Part shown: positions 24,815-32,842 of the stretch, one piece after another
Layout of the letters: the number at the start of each line of letters is the position of its first letter
Numbering within the stretch: position 1 is the stretch's first letter
DNA from: Candidatus Meridianibacter frigidus
GTDB lineage: Bacteria > Vulcanimicrobiota > Vulcanimicrobiia > Vulcanimicrobiales > Vulcanimicrobiaceae
Direction of reading: 5' to 3'
NCBI GenBank assembly: GCA_003243975.1
Contig: QHBJ01000019.1
Span: 1 to 35,923, forward strand
DNA length: 35,923 nucleotides
Made by a program: the position numbers and the translations under genes
Notes under the pieces: model-generated
Seen by the model: only the letters and a program-made list of their open reading frames with translations
The model's database searches: none
What the model was told of the DNA's origin: nothing

Positions 24815-25684
24815 GTTCGATCCTGCAACTGAGTTAAACACATCGGACGCGATTGCGGCGATGGCGCGGCGCGCGAGCTCGTAGCTTGAGAGATTCTTCG
24901 TAAACACGGTAAGCACGAACGGGGAGTCGCCGAAGGGGTCCACGATCGCAATGTCGTTGCGCACTCCGTCGACCTCTCCGGTCTTATTTGCTACGGGAGT
25001 TCCAGCGGGTAGGCCGGCTGGAATCTTGTCGCGATCGGTCTGGTGCAGCATGATGGCGACCATTCGGCGGCAGAACATTGGGTGCGCAACCGTGGTTATC
25101 TCCTCGCGCGCGCCGCGCTCGAGGGAGAAAAGCAAGCGTCCCATGTCGCCTGCCGTCGTGACATTCTCGTGATGATGAACGATCGCGCTGTAGTCTAGAA
25201 AGTGGCGCCGCAGGTACGTATTCGACAGTCCGGCGCGCCGGGCGCTGGCATTAATCGCGTCGAAGCCAAAATGCGTGATGAGAGCGTTGGCCGCGCTGTT
25301 ATCGCTGAGCGTAATCATCGGCGTAACGAGTTGCGCGACGGTATAGGTTTCTCCAGCGGACGCGCGCGCTAAGTAGGGAGAGCCACCGACGAAATCCGAC
25401 GAGCGCAGACGGACAGGCGCCTGCAGTGATCCGGGGGCGGTTTCTTCCCGGTGAAAGGCCGTAAGCATGATAAGCATCTTAATGGTCGATGCGGCGGGAA
25501 ACGACTCTTCTGTATTATAGGTGAAAAGAGCTGGTCCACTCTGCATCGTACGCACATAGACGCCGGCCGTGCCCGGAACGCGGCGAATCCGGTCTGCAAG
25601 CGCTTCCTGCAAGCTCGAGGCGCGCGCGTACCGTGGCAGCACTGCGAGCGCTGCCGTGCCCAGCAAGAACCCGGACCGCTTCAT
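24809..25684 (-). CDS. Class-A beta-lactamase-like serine hydrolase
   Basis: A 291-residue exported protein of the beta-lactamase-2/class A fold. After a signal peptide (KRSGFLLGTAALAVLPRYARA) come the active-site STIK (Ser66, Lys69), SDN (127-129) and KTG (234-236), spaced exactly as in class A beta-lactamases. The omega-loop ExxLN motif with the deacylating glutamate (Glu166) is absent: the region reads FLDYSAIVHHHENVTT. Without it, beta-lactam turnover should be poor, so a peptidase or D,D-peptidase-like role is as likely as resistance. I start at ATG 25684, whose A is shared with the last base of the permease stop (TGATG) with GGGAAG upstream; an earlier in-frame start would lie within the permease gene. 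Confidence 0.9.
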   Translation of the reverse strand: MKRSGFLLGTAALAVLPRYARASSLQEALADRIRRVPGTAGVYVRTMQSGPALFTYNTEESFPAASTIKMLIMLTAFHREETAPGSLQAPVRLRSSDFVGGSPYLARASAGETYTVAQLVTPMITLSDNSAANALITHFGFDAINASARRAGLSNTYLRRHFLDYSAIVHHHENVTTAGDMGRLLFSLERGAREEITTVAHPMFCRRMVAIMLHQTDRDKIPAGLPAGTPVANKTGEVDGVRNDIAIVDPFGDSPFVLTVFTKNLSSYELARRAIAAIASDVFNSVAGSNL

Positions 25685-26478
25685 CAGCTTCCCGTTCCCT
25701 GGTAGTGGTTTATTCCGACACGCCAGAAGGCGTAGGCCGCACAAAACCACACTAGTCCGACGAGCGGCGTAAGCAGCCCAACCGAGGCCGAGAGTGCAAG
25801 CCCGGTATCGGCTTTATGCAAGAAGTATGCCGCCGGAAAGTAGTTCATGAAGGCAAACGGCACGATGAACGTGAGCAACAAACGCACCCCGCGTGTGTAG
25901 ATGCTGATCGGATAGCGGGTGAAATCCTGCTCGAGGGATTGCACCATCCACGTGAGCGTGTCAACGCGGATAAACCAGAACGACGCGGTCGCTACCGCTA
26001 GGGAAATACCGAAGTCGATCAGTGCACCGCCGACCGCGATGAGGGGTACCATAAGAATGAAGACCGCATCCACATGCACGCCGCTGAAGCGGGTGGCCAC
26101 GATGAAGTACGCGATGGCCAGTACCATGCCGTCGATGGAAGTTTGATTCGGTACGGTAAGCGTTTGAAAGAGCGTATCGAGCGGCCGCACGAGAAAGCGG
26201 TCGAACCGCCCTTCGCGCACGAACTCCGGTACGTTCATGACCGAAAAGAAGAACGCATAGTTGATTCCGTTGGCGAGCATCCACAATCCATAGAGAAATG
26301 CCATCTGCCGGAAATCCCAGCCATTCATCGATGGAAATTGGCGCAGCGTCACCCATAGGGCGGCAATGGCGGTGCCGTGGTAGACAATGGAAAAGCCGGC
26401 CCACATGAAAAAGTTGCTGCGGTATTCGATCATGGTGAGGAACTCGAGGCGCCAGTATTGACGATAGGCCGCAAGCAT
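25684..26478 (-). CDS. ABC-2 type transporter permease (COG3694-like)
   Basis: A 264-residue membrane protein with six hydrophobic segments and the family features LEFLTMIEYRSNFFMW near the N-terminus and EGRFDRFLVRPLDTLFQ in the first cytoplasmic loop. This family works with a second permease and a COG4586-type ATPase as an exporter of unknown substrate. Its two natural partners are not adjacent but lie in the six-gene operon 5-7 kb away (31275-32069 and 32839-33858). It is followed by the serine hydrolase with a 1-base overlap. Its ATG touches the GTG start of the divergent alkA with no base between, so promoters for both must lie inside the opposite gene. Confidence 0.9.
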   Translation of the reverse strand: MLAAYRQYWRLEFLTMIEYRSNFFMWAGFSIVYHGTAIAALWVTLRQFPSMNGWDFRQMAFLYGLWMLANGINYAFFFSVMNVPEFVREGRFDRFLVRPLDTLFQTLTVPNQTSIDGMVLAIAYFIVATRFSGVHVDAVFILMVPLIAVGGALIDFGISLAVATASFWFIRVDTLTWMVQSLEQDFTRYPISIYTRGVRLLLTFIVPFAFMNYFPAAYFLHKADTGLALSASVGLLTPLVGLVWFCAAYAFWRVGINHYQGTGS

Positions 26479-27387
26479 GTGCGAAAAACTTCACCTTGGC
26501 TGGAGCAAGTCCCCGTCGCGCGGCCGTTCCGTCTTGACCTTACCGTTAACGCCCTACGGCGCCTCAGCACCAACATTGTGGATGTGGTTGGCGAGGATGG
26601 CACGTACCGGCGCGTCTTGGAAAGGGGCCACAATTGTGCGTTGCTATCCGTGCGCCAGCTCAGCGCTGATCTTGTGGAGATCCGCATTCAGGGTGCAAAC
26701 GCGGAAAAATTTTCCGGCGTGGCGCAACGTATGCTGGGGCTGCAGCGCGACCTGCGTTCGTGGGAACGCCACGCAGCGGGCGTCCCTTGGGTTGCGCGGC
26801 TAGCGCGCGCGCTGCGCGGGCTGAAGCCGCCGCGCTATCCGACGCTCTGGGAGGCGCTGGCGCATGCGATCATCTTTCAGCAGATCAGCATTCACGCGGC
26901 TTCGGCAATCATGCGGCGCACCATCGAGGCGCTCGCGCAGCCCGTCCGAGGACTCTATCCATTTCCAACGCCGCAGCAGATATGGGATGCGCCGCAATCG
27001 GTACTGGTTACCGCAGGCCTGAGTGCCAATAAAGTCGCGTCGCTGCGCGCGGCCGCGGCGGCAATCCTTGCGGGCGTGATCGATGAAGCCGCATTGGAAC
27101 GGCTCGATTCGGAATCGGCGATAGGTATGCTTACGGCCTTGCGCGGGATCGGGCCTTGGAGCGCGGCGGTCGTCCTGTTGCGGGGTCTGGGGCGCCTCGA
27201 TGTTTTTCCGCGCAAGGATTCGGGAGTAGCGGCTGCTATTGCGCTGCTCTCGGATGGAACAGAAGAAGACCCCGAAGGCCTGCCCGCGCGCCTTGGGCCG
27301 CAGCGGGGCATGCTCTACTTTCATCTGCTGCTGGGCAAGCTGGCGCGCGTCGAAAACCCATTGCAACCGCGCGTGGGTTATGAATAG
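26479..27387 (+). CDS. DNA-3-methyladenine glycosylase II (AlkA-like)
   Basis: A 302-residue base-excision repair glycosylase of the HhH-GPD superfamily. The helix-hairpin-helix is LRGIGPWSAAVVLL and the catalytic aspartate is Asp247 in DVFPRKDSG. HAIIFQQISIHAASAI is the usual glycosylase core helix. The N-terminal 100 residues match the AlkA-type beta domain in position. It removes alkylated purines from DNA. The GTG at 26479 directly abuts the permease ATG on the other strand; no better start is seen, and family length fits. The pirin gene begins inside its last codons, so the two are co-translated. A second alkylation-repair gene (AlkB-type) is 15 kb away, not in the same unit. Confidence 0.9.
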   Translation: MRKTSPWLEQVPVARPFRLDLTVNALRRLSTNIVDVVGEDGTYRRVLERGHNCALLSVRQLSADLVEIRIQGANAEKFSGVAQRMLGLQRDLRSWERHAAGVPWVARLARALRGLKPPRYPTLWEALAHAIIFQQISIHAASAIMRRTIEALAQPVRGLYPFPTPQQIWDAPQSVLVTAGLSANKVASLRAAAAAILAGVIDEAALERLDSESAIGMLTALRGIGPWSAAVVLLRGLGRLDVFPRKDSGVAAAIALLSDGTEEDPEGLPARLGPQRGMLYFHLLLGKLARVENPLQPRVGYE

Positions 27388-28087
27388 TATGTTTACCATT
27401 GTTCGAAGCGCGGAGCGCTACCACGCGCAGCACGGCTGGCTTGACACGTACCACTCGTTCAGCTTTGCCGACTACTTCGATCCCAACAACGTGAGCTGGG
27501 GTGCGCTGCGCGTCTTCAACGACGATACGATCGCACCCGCTCAAGGATTCCCAACGCATCCGCACCGCGACATGGAGATCATCACGTACATCTTTTCGGG
27601 AGAACTGGAGCACCGCGACAGTTTAGGCAATCACGGTGTGGTTTCGGATGGCGGCGTACAGTTTATGAGCGCGGGCACTGGTGTCCGGCATTCGGAATTC
27701 AATGGGTCGGCGGAACAACCGCTGCATCTGGTCCAAATGTGGGTGCTGCCGGGAAAACTCGGCGTTCGCCCCACCTACGGTCAGATCGACTTTAGCAAAG
27801 CAGATCGCACCAATCGCTGGCTGCCGGTTGCGAGCGGCCAGCCCGCTGTAGTGGCGCCGATTGCGCTCACGCAGGGAGCGACGCTGCGCGTAGCGCGCTT
27901 GGAGAGTGGCGCATTGCGGCACGAGTTTGCGCCCGAGCGATTCGGCTTTCTCTTCGTCGGCGCCGGCAGCATCGAGGTCAATGAGCATGGTTTGGAACAG
28001 GGCGACGCCTTCCGGACGCACGGTCGTGAGTCGCTTAAAATCTCAGGAAAGGGTGAGGTCGTGCTTTGGGACACGCCTCGCGCTTAG
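27380..28087 (+). CDS. Pirin family protein (YhhW-like, possible quercetinase)
   Basis: A 235-residue bicupin of the pirin family. The N-terminal RSAERYHAQHGWLDTYHSFSF and the metal ligands in FPTHPHRDMEI and GTGVRHSEFN (three His and a Glu) are intact; the C-terminal cupin is shorter. YhhW and human pirin bind iron and can oxidise quercetin, but the bacterial role is usually unknown. The ATG at 27380 overlaps the alkA stop by 8 bp; another ATG three codons later (27389) fits the family N-terminus equally well and there is no distinctive ribosome site to choose. It converges on the TonB-domain gene with a 10-bp gap. Confidence 0.92.
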   Translation: MNSMFTIVRSAERYHAQHGWLDTYHSFSFADYFDPNNVSWGALRVFNDDTIAPAQGFPTHPHRDMEIITYIFSGELEHRDSLGNHGVVSDGGVQFMSAGTGVRHSEFNGSAEQPLHLVQMWVLPGKLGVRPTYGQIDFSKADRTNRWLPVASGQPAVVAPIALTQGATLRVARLESGALRHEFAPERFGFLFVGAGSIEVNEHGLEQGDAFRTHGRESLKISGKGEVVLWDTPRA

Positions 28088-28097
28088 CGTCTGCGCG

Positions 28098-28937
28098 TCA
28101 AAAGCGTTGGACGTAGATGAAGACAGATGGGACATGCTGGCACAGAAAGGTTGCCGATCGATACTTGGAGTGAGCAGCGGCTCGCAGTCCCTCCGCGTCG
28201 AAAGCGACGTAACCGCTACCGCCGAAAAGCCATGCATCGCGCACTTGTCTGTCTGGGCCCACGAGAACCTTACTGATGACGTCAATCGGGCCGTTGGATG
28301 AGTAATTCAGGTTCTGCGGATAGGAAGCCGGCTGCGCTTGCGCGAGCGCGGGCGGTGTGTAAGCGGCGCCGCACCCCCGCTCCGGCATCGGAACCGCCGA
28401 CGCAGCGGGCAGCGCCGGTGGTGCACCGCCTCGAATGGCGGATGGGTTCGCACCGCCTTCGTTTCGCAGCGTTTCGACCAACGATTGCCGCGCTTCGGCG
28501 AGGTCGTACGGCGAAGCCGGACATTCAACGTCGGGACTCTTCTCGAATTTGGCATGACCAACCCAGACATCGCTGATGGCCGCCTTCAGCGGCAAGGAAA
28601 AATACAATGGCGCCGATTCGTAGTCCACATATCGTAAGAACGGCGCACTATCGGAGCGATAGAGCTGATGAACCGCGCGGTGCAGCTCGACGTTTTGAAA
28701 GGCGACCTCGTACCCAGTCGTCGATCCGGCGTAGATTTCCAAGTGCCCGCTAACCGTACGCGGAGCGCTGGCATGCAGCACGTAACCGTAGGCGTCGTCG
28801 CTTGCGGTTCGGTGAAGCGGCACCAGCAAGGCGGGCTCGGCAGCGCAAACGTCGGTAGCCGCAAACGCGCGGGCGGGGCAGAGCAAAGACAGCAGCAGCG
28901 CGGCGGCCGCCAACCAAAAGGGGCGCAAGAACGTCAC
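28098..28937 (-). CDS. Exported protein with C-terminal TonB domain
   Basis: A 279-residue protein starting with a cleavable-looking signal peptide (WLAAAALLLSLLCPARAFA). Residues about 25-160 are a beta-rich region that I do not recognise. A proline/alanine-rich stretch follows, and the last 65 residues (VISKVLVGPDRQVRDAWLFGGSG, then FDAEGLRAAAHSKYRSA) match the TonB C-terminal fold that contacts outer-membrane receptors. Classical TonB has an N-terminal anchor without cleavage; this one may be fully periplasmic. Its GTG start overlaps the APC permease stop (GTGA), making it the last gene of the six-gene operon. No TonB-dependent receptor, ExbB or ExbD is in the window. Confidence 0.8.
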   Translation of the reverse strand: MTFLRPFWLAAAALLLSLLCPARAFAATDVCAAEPALLVPLHRTASDDAYGYVLHASAPRTVSGHLEIYAGSTTGYEVAFQNVELHRAVHQLYRSDSAPFLRYVDYESAPLYFSLPLKAAISDVWVGHAKFEKSPDVECPASPYDLAEARQSLVETLRNEGGANPSAIRGGAPPALPAASAVPMPERGCGAAYTPPALAQAQPASYPQNLNYSSNGPIDVISKVLVGPDRQVRDAWLFGGSGYVAFDAEGLRAAAHSKYRSATFLCQHVPSVFIYVQRF

Positions 28938-30241
28938 GTGAGCGGCGTACTACGCGCGAAACGCTCGCGCATCCCGTACGCGGCCGCTCCGGCCGACAGA
29001 ACGATAAGCGTGAAGAGCGCGTTCGTGGGGCCGGCTGAAACGATTACGGCAACACCGGCCACGATGAAGAACACCGTAGTGATCGGGTGCCCCGGCACGC
29101 GCATTCCGCCCACCCCATGCACGCCGCGCGAGCGAAAGACGAAAATGGCTAGAGCCGCCAGCGAGAGGAAGACGAAATCCATTGCGGTTACGTAGCCGAT
29201 AATCTCGTAGTAGCCCTTCCAAAGCGTGATCGCGCAGGCGAAGGCCGCCTGCAGCACGATCGCCACGACCGGCGCTTGCGTGCGCGGATGCACGGATCCC
29301 ACCGAGCGGAAGAACAGCCTGTCGCGCGCCATCGCGTAGTAAATGCGAGGCGATGTCAAGATATTATTGCTCAAGAAGCCGAGGGTGGATAGCGCGATGC
29401 CGACGGCGATCACGCGCTGGCCGAGCGTTCCGAAGACCGCGCGCATGATGTCCGACGCTGGTGTCGACGTAGCGGCAAGCCCTTGGGCGCCAAGCACGCG
29501 CAGGCCGACGATCGTTACGGCGAGGTAGAGCACCACGACCGCGCTCACTCCGCCAATCATGCCGATCGGCAGAGCCCGACCCGTATCGCGCAGCTCGTGA
29601 TCGACGAACGGTGCGGTTTGCCATCCATCGTACGCGAAGAGCACGGGAATGAGTGCGGCGCCAATCATTGCCCAGAGAGCAGTTGGCGGTACGCTTGGCG
29701 CGGTCGCACCAGCTGCCGAAGCCGGCGCGCCGAAGATGCCCGCGGCGATCAGTGCTCCGATCGCGGCGATCTTCAGGAGCATGATGACGTTCTGCGTGGT
29801 ACTGCCTTCGCGCACACCCAGACAATTGATTGCGCTGAGGATAATGATGGTGCTCACGGCTACCATCGGCGGCGATGCGTTTAGATGAACCAGCGGTCCG
29901 AAATAATTTGCAAATACGATGCCCGCAGCCGCCAAACCGCCGCTTTGCGAGATGAGCAGCGCCGTCCAGCCGTACTCGAATGCGACCAGTGGATGAAATG
30001 CATCGCGCAGATAACCGTAGAGGCCGCCTGAATCGGGCCGGCGCCACGCCAATTCGGCGAAGATGAAGCCGCCGGTAAGCGCAATGAGTCCGCCCAAGAG
30101 CCAGACCGACACGATGAGCGCGGGCGTATGTGCGACTTGCGCAACCACGGAAGGGTTTGCGAAGATCCCGGCTCCGATAATGCCGCCCATGACGATGAGC
30201 GTCGCATCGACGGTGTTCAGCTTGCGGGCGAGCTTGTTCAA
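28934..30241 (-). CDS. APC-superfamily amino acid permease
   Basis: A 435-residue, roughly 12-TM transporter of the amino acid-polyamine-organocation family. The first helix motif MGGIIGAGIFANP and the FAELAWRRPDSGGLYGYLRDAF segment are characteristic, as is the middle ALIPVLFAYDGWQ. It brings amino acids or similar amines across the inner membrane, often by exchange. I start at TTG 30241, which overlaps the Rieske gene stop (TTGA); the open frame continues upstream to 30436 only inside the Rieske coding region. The downstream TonB-domain gene overlaps by four bases. Linked to a betaine/carnitine-type oxygenase, the substrate could be a quaternary amine or an amino acid derived from it (inference). 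Confidence 0.9.
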   Translation of the reverse strand: MNKLARKLNTVDATLIVMGGIIGAGIFANPSVVAQVAHTPALIVSVWLLGGLIALTGGFIFAELAWRRPDSGGLYGYLRDAFHPLVAFEYGWTALLISQSGGLAAAGIVFANYFGPLVHLNASPPMVAVSTIIILSAINCLGVREGSTTQNVIMLLKIAAIGALIAAGIFGAPASAAGATAPSVPPTALWAMIGAALIPVLFAYDGWQTAPFVDHELRDTGRALPIGMIGGVSAVVVLYLAVTIVGLRVLGAQGLAATSTPASDIMRAVFGTLGQRVIAVGIALSTLGFLSNNILTSPRIYYAMARDRLFFRSVGSVHPRTQAPVVAIVLQAAFACAITLWKGYYEIIGYVTAMDFVFLSLAALAIFVFRSRGVHGVGGMRVPGHPITTVFFIVAGVAVIVSAGPTNALFTLIVLSAGAAAYGMRERFARSTPLT

Positions 30242-31272
30242 ACTTGATTCAGCGTTGCCAGATAATGCCGGTCGAATGCATAGAGCAAGCCTTCCGACTG
30301 GGCGTAGGGTCCGGGCTCGTAGGCACGCGATGCGACGCCGAGTTGCGTGCGCTCGTTCACGGCCCAATCTTGGCGGTTGGTCAAATCCCAGAAGTCCACA
30401 TGGCTTGCAACCTCTTTGGAGGAGAGCCATTCGCACACTACTTCGGTGCGGTCGGCTGCAAGCGGTTGCACGTAGTGAACCATAATGTAGTCGGGATGAA
30501 AGCTCAGCAGAAGCGACGGAAAAACGGTGTAGTAATAAACGCGGTTTTCATTCAACGGGGCGTCGCGCAGCACTGAATAGCCGCCCAGCACGGGACCTTC
30601 TAGCAGATCGTTGCGCCCGCTGTCCCAGGCCGAGATCTTCTCGAGCTGGGGGTGGATGACCGGGCAGTGGTAACACTCGGAGTAGTTTTGAAACACGAGC
30701 TTCCAGTTGCAGGCCACGTGGTACGTGATACGGGCAACGGTCGGCAGTTGCGCTGGCTTCCAGGGCGCGCACTTCTCACCGATGATTGTTAAACTCGCGT
30801 CGAGCGGCGCTGCGTGCGGCTCGAGATTTGCGAACAAGAAGCCGTGCAGTTCGCAGATCCGGGCCTCGCGCAGCCGGCATTCCGACGTGCGAAAATCGTC
30901 GACTTCCGCCATATTCCGGGCGAAACGCAGCGTCCCGTCTAAGGCGTAGGTCCACGCGTGGTACGGACACTGGATGGTGGCTTTGAACTCCCCCGAGGAA
31001 TCCGTGCAAAGGCGCGTCCCGCGATGCCGGCAGACATTATAGAACGCACGGATTTGGGCGTCGTCGCCCCGCACGACGATCAAACTCTCGTCCGCGACGC
31101 TGCACGTGAAGAATTGGCCGGCGCGCGCCAGCTGCGCGCTCCGTCCCACGCAGATCCAATGGTGCGCGAAGAGCCGTTCCCGTTCCCGTTTGAAAATTTC
31201 TGCGGATACGTAGTAGGATTGCGCGAGCGTTCTCGCACCCTTGGGAACCGAGGCCTTCGTGAACCCGTCCAC
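30238..31272 (-). CDS. Rieske non-heme iron oxygenase, alpha subunit
   Basis: A 344-residue oxygenase. The Rieske [2Fe-2S] site is CRHRGTRLC (Cys81, His83) and CPYHAWTY (Cys102, His105). The catalytic iron site is NYSECYHCPVIHP (His202, His207), with Glu199 where many ring-hydroxylating enzymes have an aspartate bridge. That form is known in glycine betaine/carnitine and related Rieske monooxygenases as well as in uncharacterised members. GTG 31272 is chosen because an AAGGCGG lies six bases upstream, and the permease stop is two bases before it. No reductase or ferredoxin gene is in the operon, so electrons must come from elsewhere. The gene sits between an exporter permease and an APC permease, suggesting it modifies a transported compound. 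Confidence 0.92.
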   Translation of the reverse strand: MDGFTKASVPKGARTLAQSYYVSAEIFKRERERLFAHHWICVGRSAQLARAGQFFTCSVADESLIVVRGDDAQIRAFYNVCRHRGTRLCTDSSGEFKATIQCPYHAWTYALDGTLRFARNMAEVDDFRTSECRLREARICELHGFLFANLEPHAAPLDASLTIIGEKCAPWKPAQLPTVARITYHVACNWKLVFQNYSECYHCPVIHPQLEKISAWDSGRNDLLEGPVLGGYSVLRDAPLNENRVYYYTVFPSLLLSFHPDYIMVHYVQPLAADRTEVVCEWLSSKEVASHVDFWDLTNRQDWAVNERTQLGVASRAYEPGPYAQSEGLLYAFDRHYLATLNQV

Positions 31273-31274
31273 CC

Positions 31275-32069
31275 CTAGCCGCCTTGAACGACCACTCGCG
31301 TAGAGGCGGCGCGCCACATGAATGCCGACAGCAGCCCGAAGAAGGACAGCCACGCCGCTTGGACGGTGAAGTAGTGGCCGTACTCCGCCGGACGGATGAT
31401 GCCGACGTAGATGAGCAGCGGAGTCGAATAGATGGCCGCAAAGGGCAGCGCGAAGACCACGCGGCCTAGGATTCCCGGAAAGAAGGTGAGGGGGATGATC
31501 TGCCCGCTGAGCAGATCGGAAACCCAGCGCACGATGAGCTGGATCGCGAATGTTTCCAGGGTCCAGAATGCGATCGTATTCATCAGAAAGTTTAGAAAGA
31601 AGTTGACCAGATAACCGAGCAGAAAAGAGAAGGCGAATGCCGCAAGAACGTCGGGTGATGGGACGTCGATGTGGACGAGCAGCAAGGCGAAAAGCACGGA
31701 GGGAATAACCAGCAGCGCGTGCAGCCCCGTTTGGCCCACTCCATCACTAAAGAAGTAGGCCGGCAGACTGATGGGTTTCATTAGGTCGGTCGCTATGCTA
31801 CCCTCGCGAATTTTCTGCCGGATGACGCGGGTGCCGTCGACTTCCAGCACGAGCGACATCAAGAGCGCGACCGTCGCATAGGTAATCATCGCGTGCAGCG
31901 GGAGGTTGAAGGGGGTCACGTTTTGCGCGTAGAGCGCGGTCCAAAGCGAGCGGAGCAGGTACACGCGTAGGATCAGCGAGGCGATTTCCGTGAAGACTTC
32001 GATGCGGTAGGTGGCCTCTCGCGCGAAGGCCTTGCGTGCGAACTCGGCGTACGGCGCGAGCCGGAGCAT
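31275..32069 (-). CDS. ABC-2 type transporter permease (COG4587-like)
   Basis: A 264-residue membrane protein with about six hydrophobic segments, the second permease type of the COG4586/4587/3694 exporters. EATYRIEVFTEIASLILRVY in the N-terminus and KIREGSIATDLMKPISLP in the first loop are family features. With the ATPase in the same operon and the permease at 25684-26478 it would make a complete transporter. It starts two bases after the beta-helix gene's stop and ends two bases before the Rieske GTG. The substrate of this family is not established. Confidence 0.9.
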   Translation of the reverse strand: MLRLAPYAEFARKAFAREATYRIEVFTEIASLILRVYLLRSLWTALYAQNVTPFNLPLHAMITYATVALLMSLVLEVDGTRVIRQKIREGSIATDLMKPISLPAYFFSDGVGQTGLHALLVIPSVLFALLLVHIDVPSPDVLAAFAFSFLLGYLVNFFLNFLMNTIAFWTLETFAIQLIVRWVSDLLSGQIIPLTFFPGILGRVVFALPFAAIYSTPLLIYVGIIRPAEYGHYFTVQAAWLSFFGLLSAFMWRAASTRVVVQGG

Positions 32070-32071
32070 CG

Positions 32072-32842
32072 CTACTTCTTGCCGCGCTTCTCTCGCTCGA
32101 TCGCGGCTTCGCGGCGGAGCCGCGCCTCCTCGAGCTCAGCGAACATAACGTCGACCACCTTGCCCACGTCCGCCGCTTGCGTCGGCGGCGGCTCTTCGAG
32201 TTTGGAGCGTGATTTGGGCGGCGCGGGTTTCTTGTCTTTTTCCGCGATGACGGCATCTTGTGCGTGGCGCTTGCGCAAGAACTTCGAGTACGATTCGGCG
32301 GCCTTCGCGCGCACGTCATCGCTCGGCTCGAGATTGAAGACCGTTTCAAAGAAGTTCATCGCCTCGTGCACGGCGGGCGCCTCCCGCGGGGGATGGATTA
32401 CCGCGGGATCCCCATAGGCAATATGCTGCATGGGCACGTGCTGGCCGGCGCGCACCCGGGTGTTGATATGCACGATGCCGCCGATGGCAACCGAAACGCC
32501 TTGCTCGACCGTCGCTCCATTGAACACTTTCGCGCCGGCCGCAATGAAGGCACCGGGCTCGATGGTGGCGCCGACAACGTATGCGCCCGGCCCGACGATG
32601 CAGCTCTCGCCGATCTCGAGCGGGAATAGCAGGGCGCTCCCGCCGCTCGATTTGAGCACGGCATTCTCCATGACGACCGTGTTGGCACCGATGGTGATGG
32701 GCGCGCCCTCCGCCGTAACGACCGATCCGAAAAGGATCGCGCACCCTTCTTCGATGGTGACGTCGCCACTTATGGTGGCGGTCGGCGCCACGTAGGCAGA
32801 ACCGTGCACGGTGGGTTTCTTTGCATTGCTCGATACGATCAT
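32072..32842 (-). CDS. Left-handed beta-helix protein, gamma-carbonic-anhydrase fold without zinc ligands
   Basis: A 256-residue protein. Residues 10-160 are hexapeptide repeats of a left-handed beta helix closest to the gamma-carbonic-anhydrase/YrdA/PaaY group (PTVHGSAYVAPTATISGDV, then IGANTVVMENAVL and AYGDPAVIHPP). The three zinc histidines of that group are replaced: VLH is VLK (Lys64), the GH is GP (Pro85) and the LHG His is Val90. It should therefore be structural, not a carbonic anhydrase. Residues about 175-256 are a charged tail with a proline/lysine linker (KKPAPPKSRSK) and a terminal helix (EEARLRREAAIEREK), probably a coiled coil for protein contact. It overlaps the ATPase stop by four bases (ATGA) and precedes the permease by two. 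Confidence 0.9.
   Translation of the reverse strand: MIVSSNAKKPTVHGSAYVAPTATISGDVTIEEGCAILFGSVVTAEGAPITIGANTVVMENAVLKSSGGSALLFPLEIGESCIVGPGAYVVGATIEPGAFIAAGAKVFNGATVEQGVSVAIGGIVHINTRVRAGQHVPMQHIAYGDPAVIHPPREAPAVHEAMNFFETVFNLEPSDDVRAKAAESYSKFLRKRHAQDAVIAEKDKKPAPPKSRSKLEEPPPTQAADVGKVVDVMFAELEEARLRREAAIEREKRGKK

Noticed and set aside
24809-25684. Calling the serine hydrolase an antibiotic-resistance beta-lactamase
   Set aside because: The deacylating Glu166 motif is missing, so resistance activity cannot be inferred from the sequence.
29483-29884. 133-codon plus-strand frame opposite the APC permease
   Set aside because: Rich in His, Asp and Arg, no motif, fully antisense to a convincing transporter gene.
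30242-30436. 65-codon extension of the APC permease
   Set aside because: It lies inside the Rieske gene, is Arg/Cys-rich and not membrane-like; TTG 30241 with a stop-start overlap is better.
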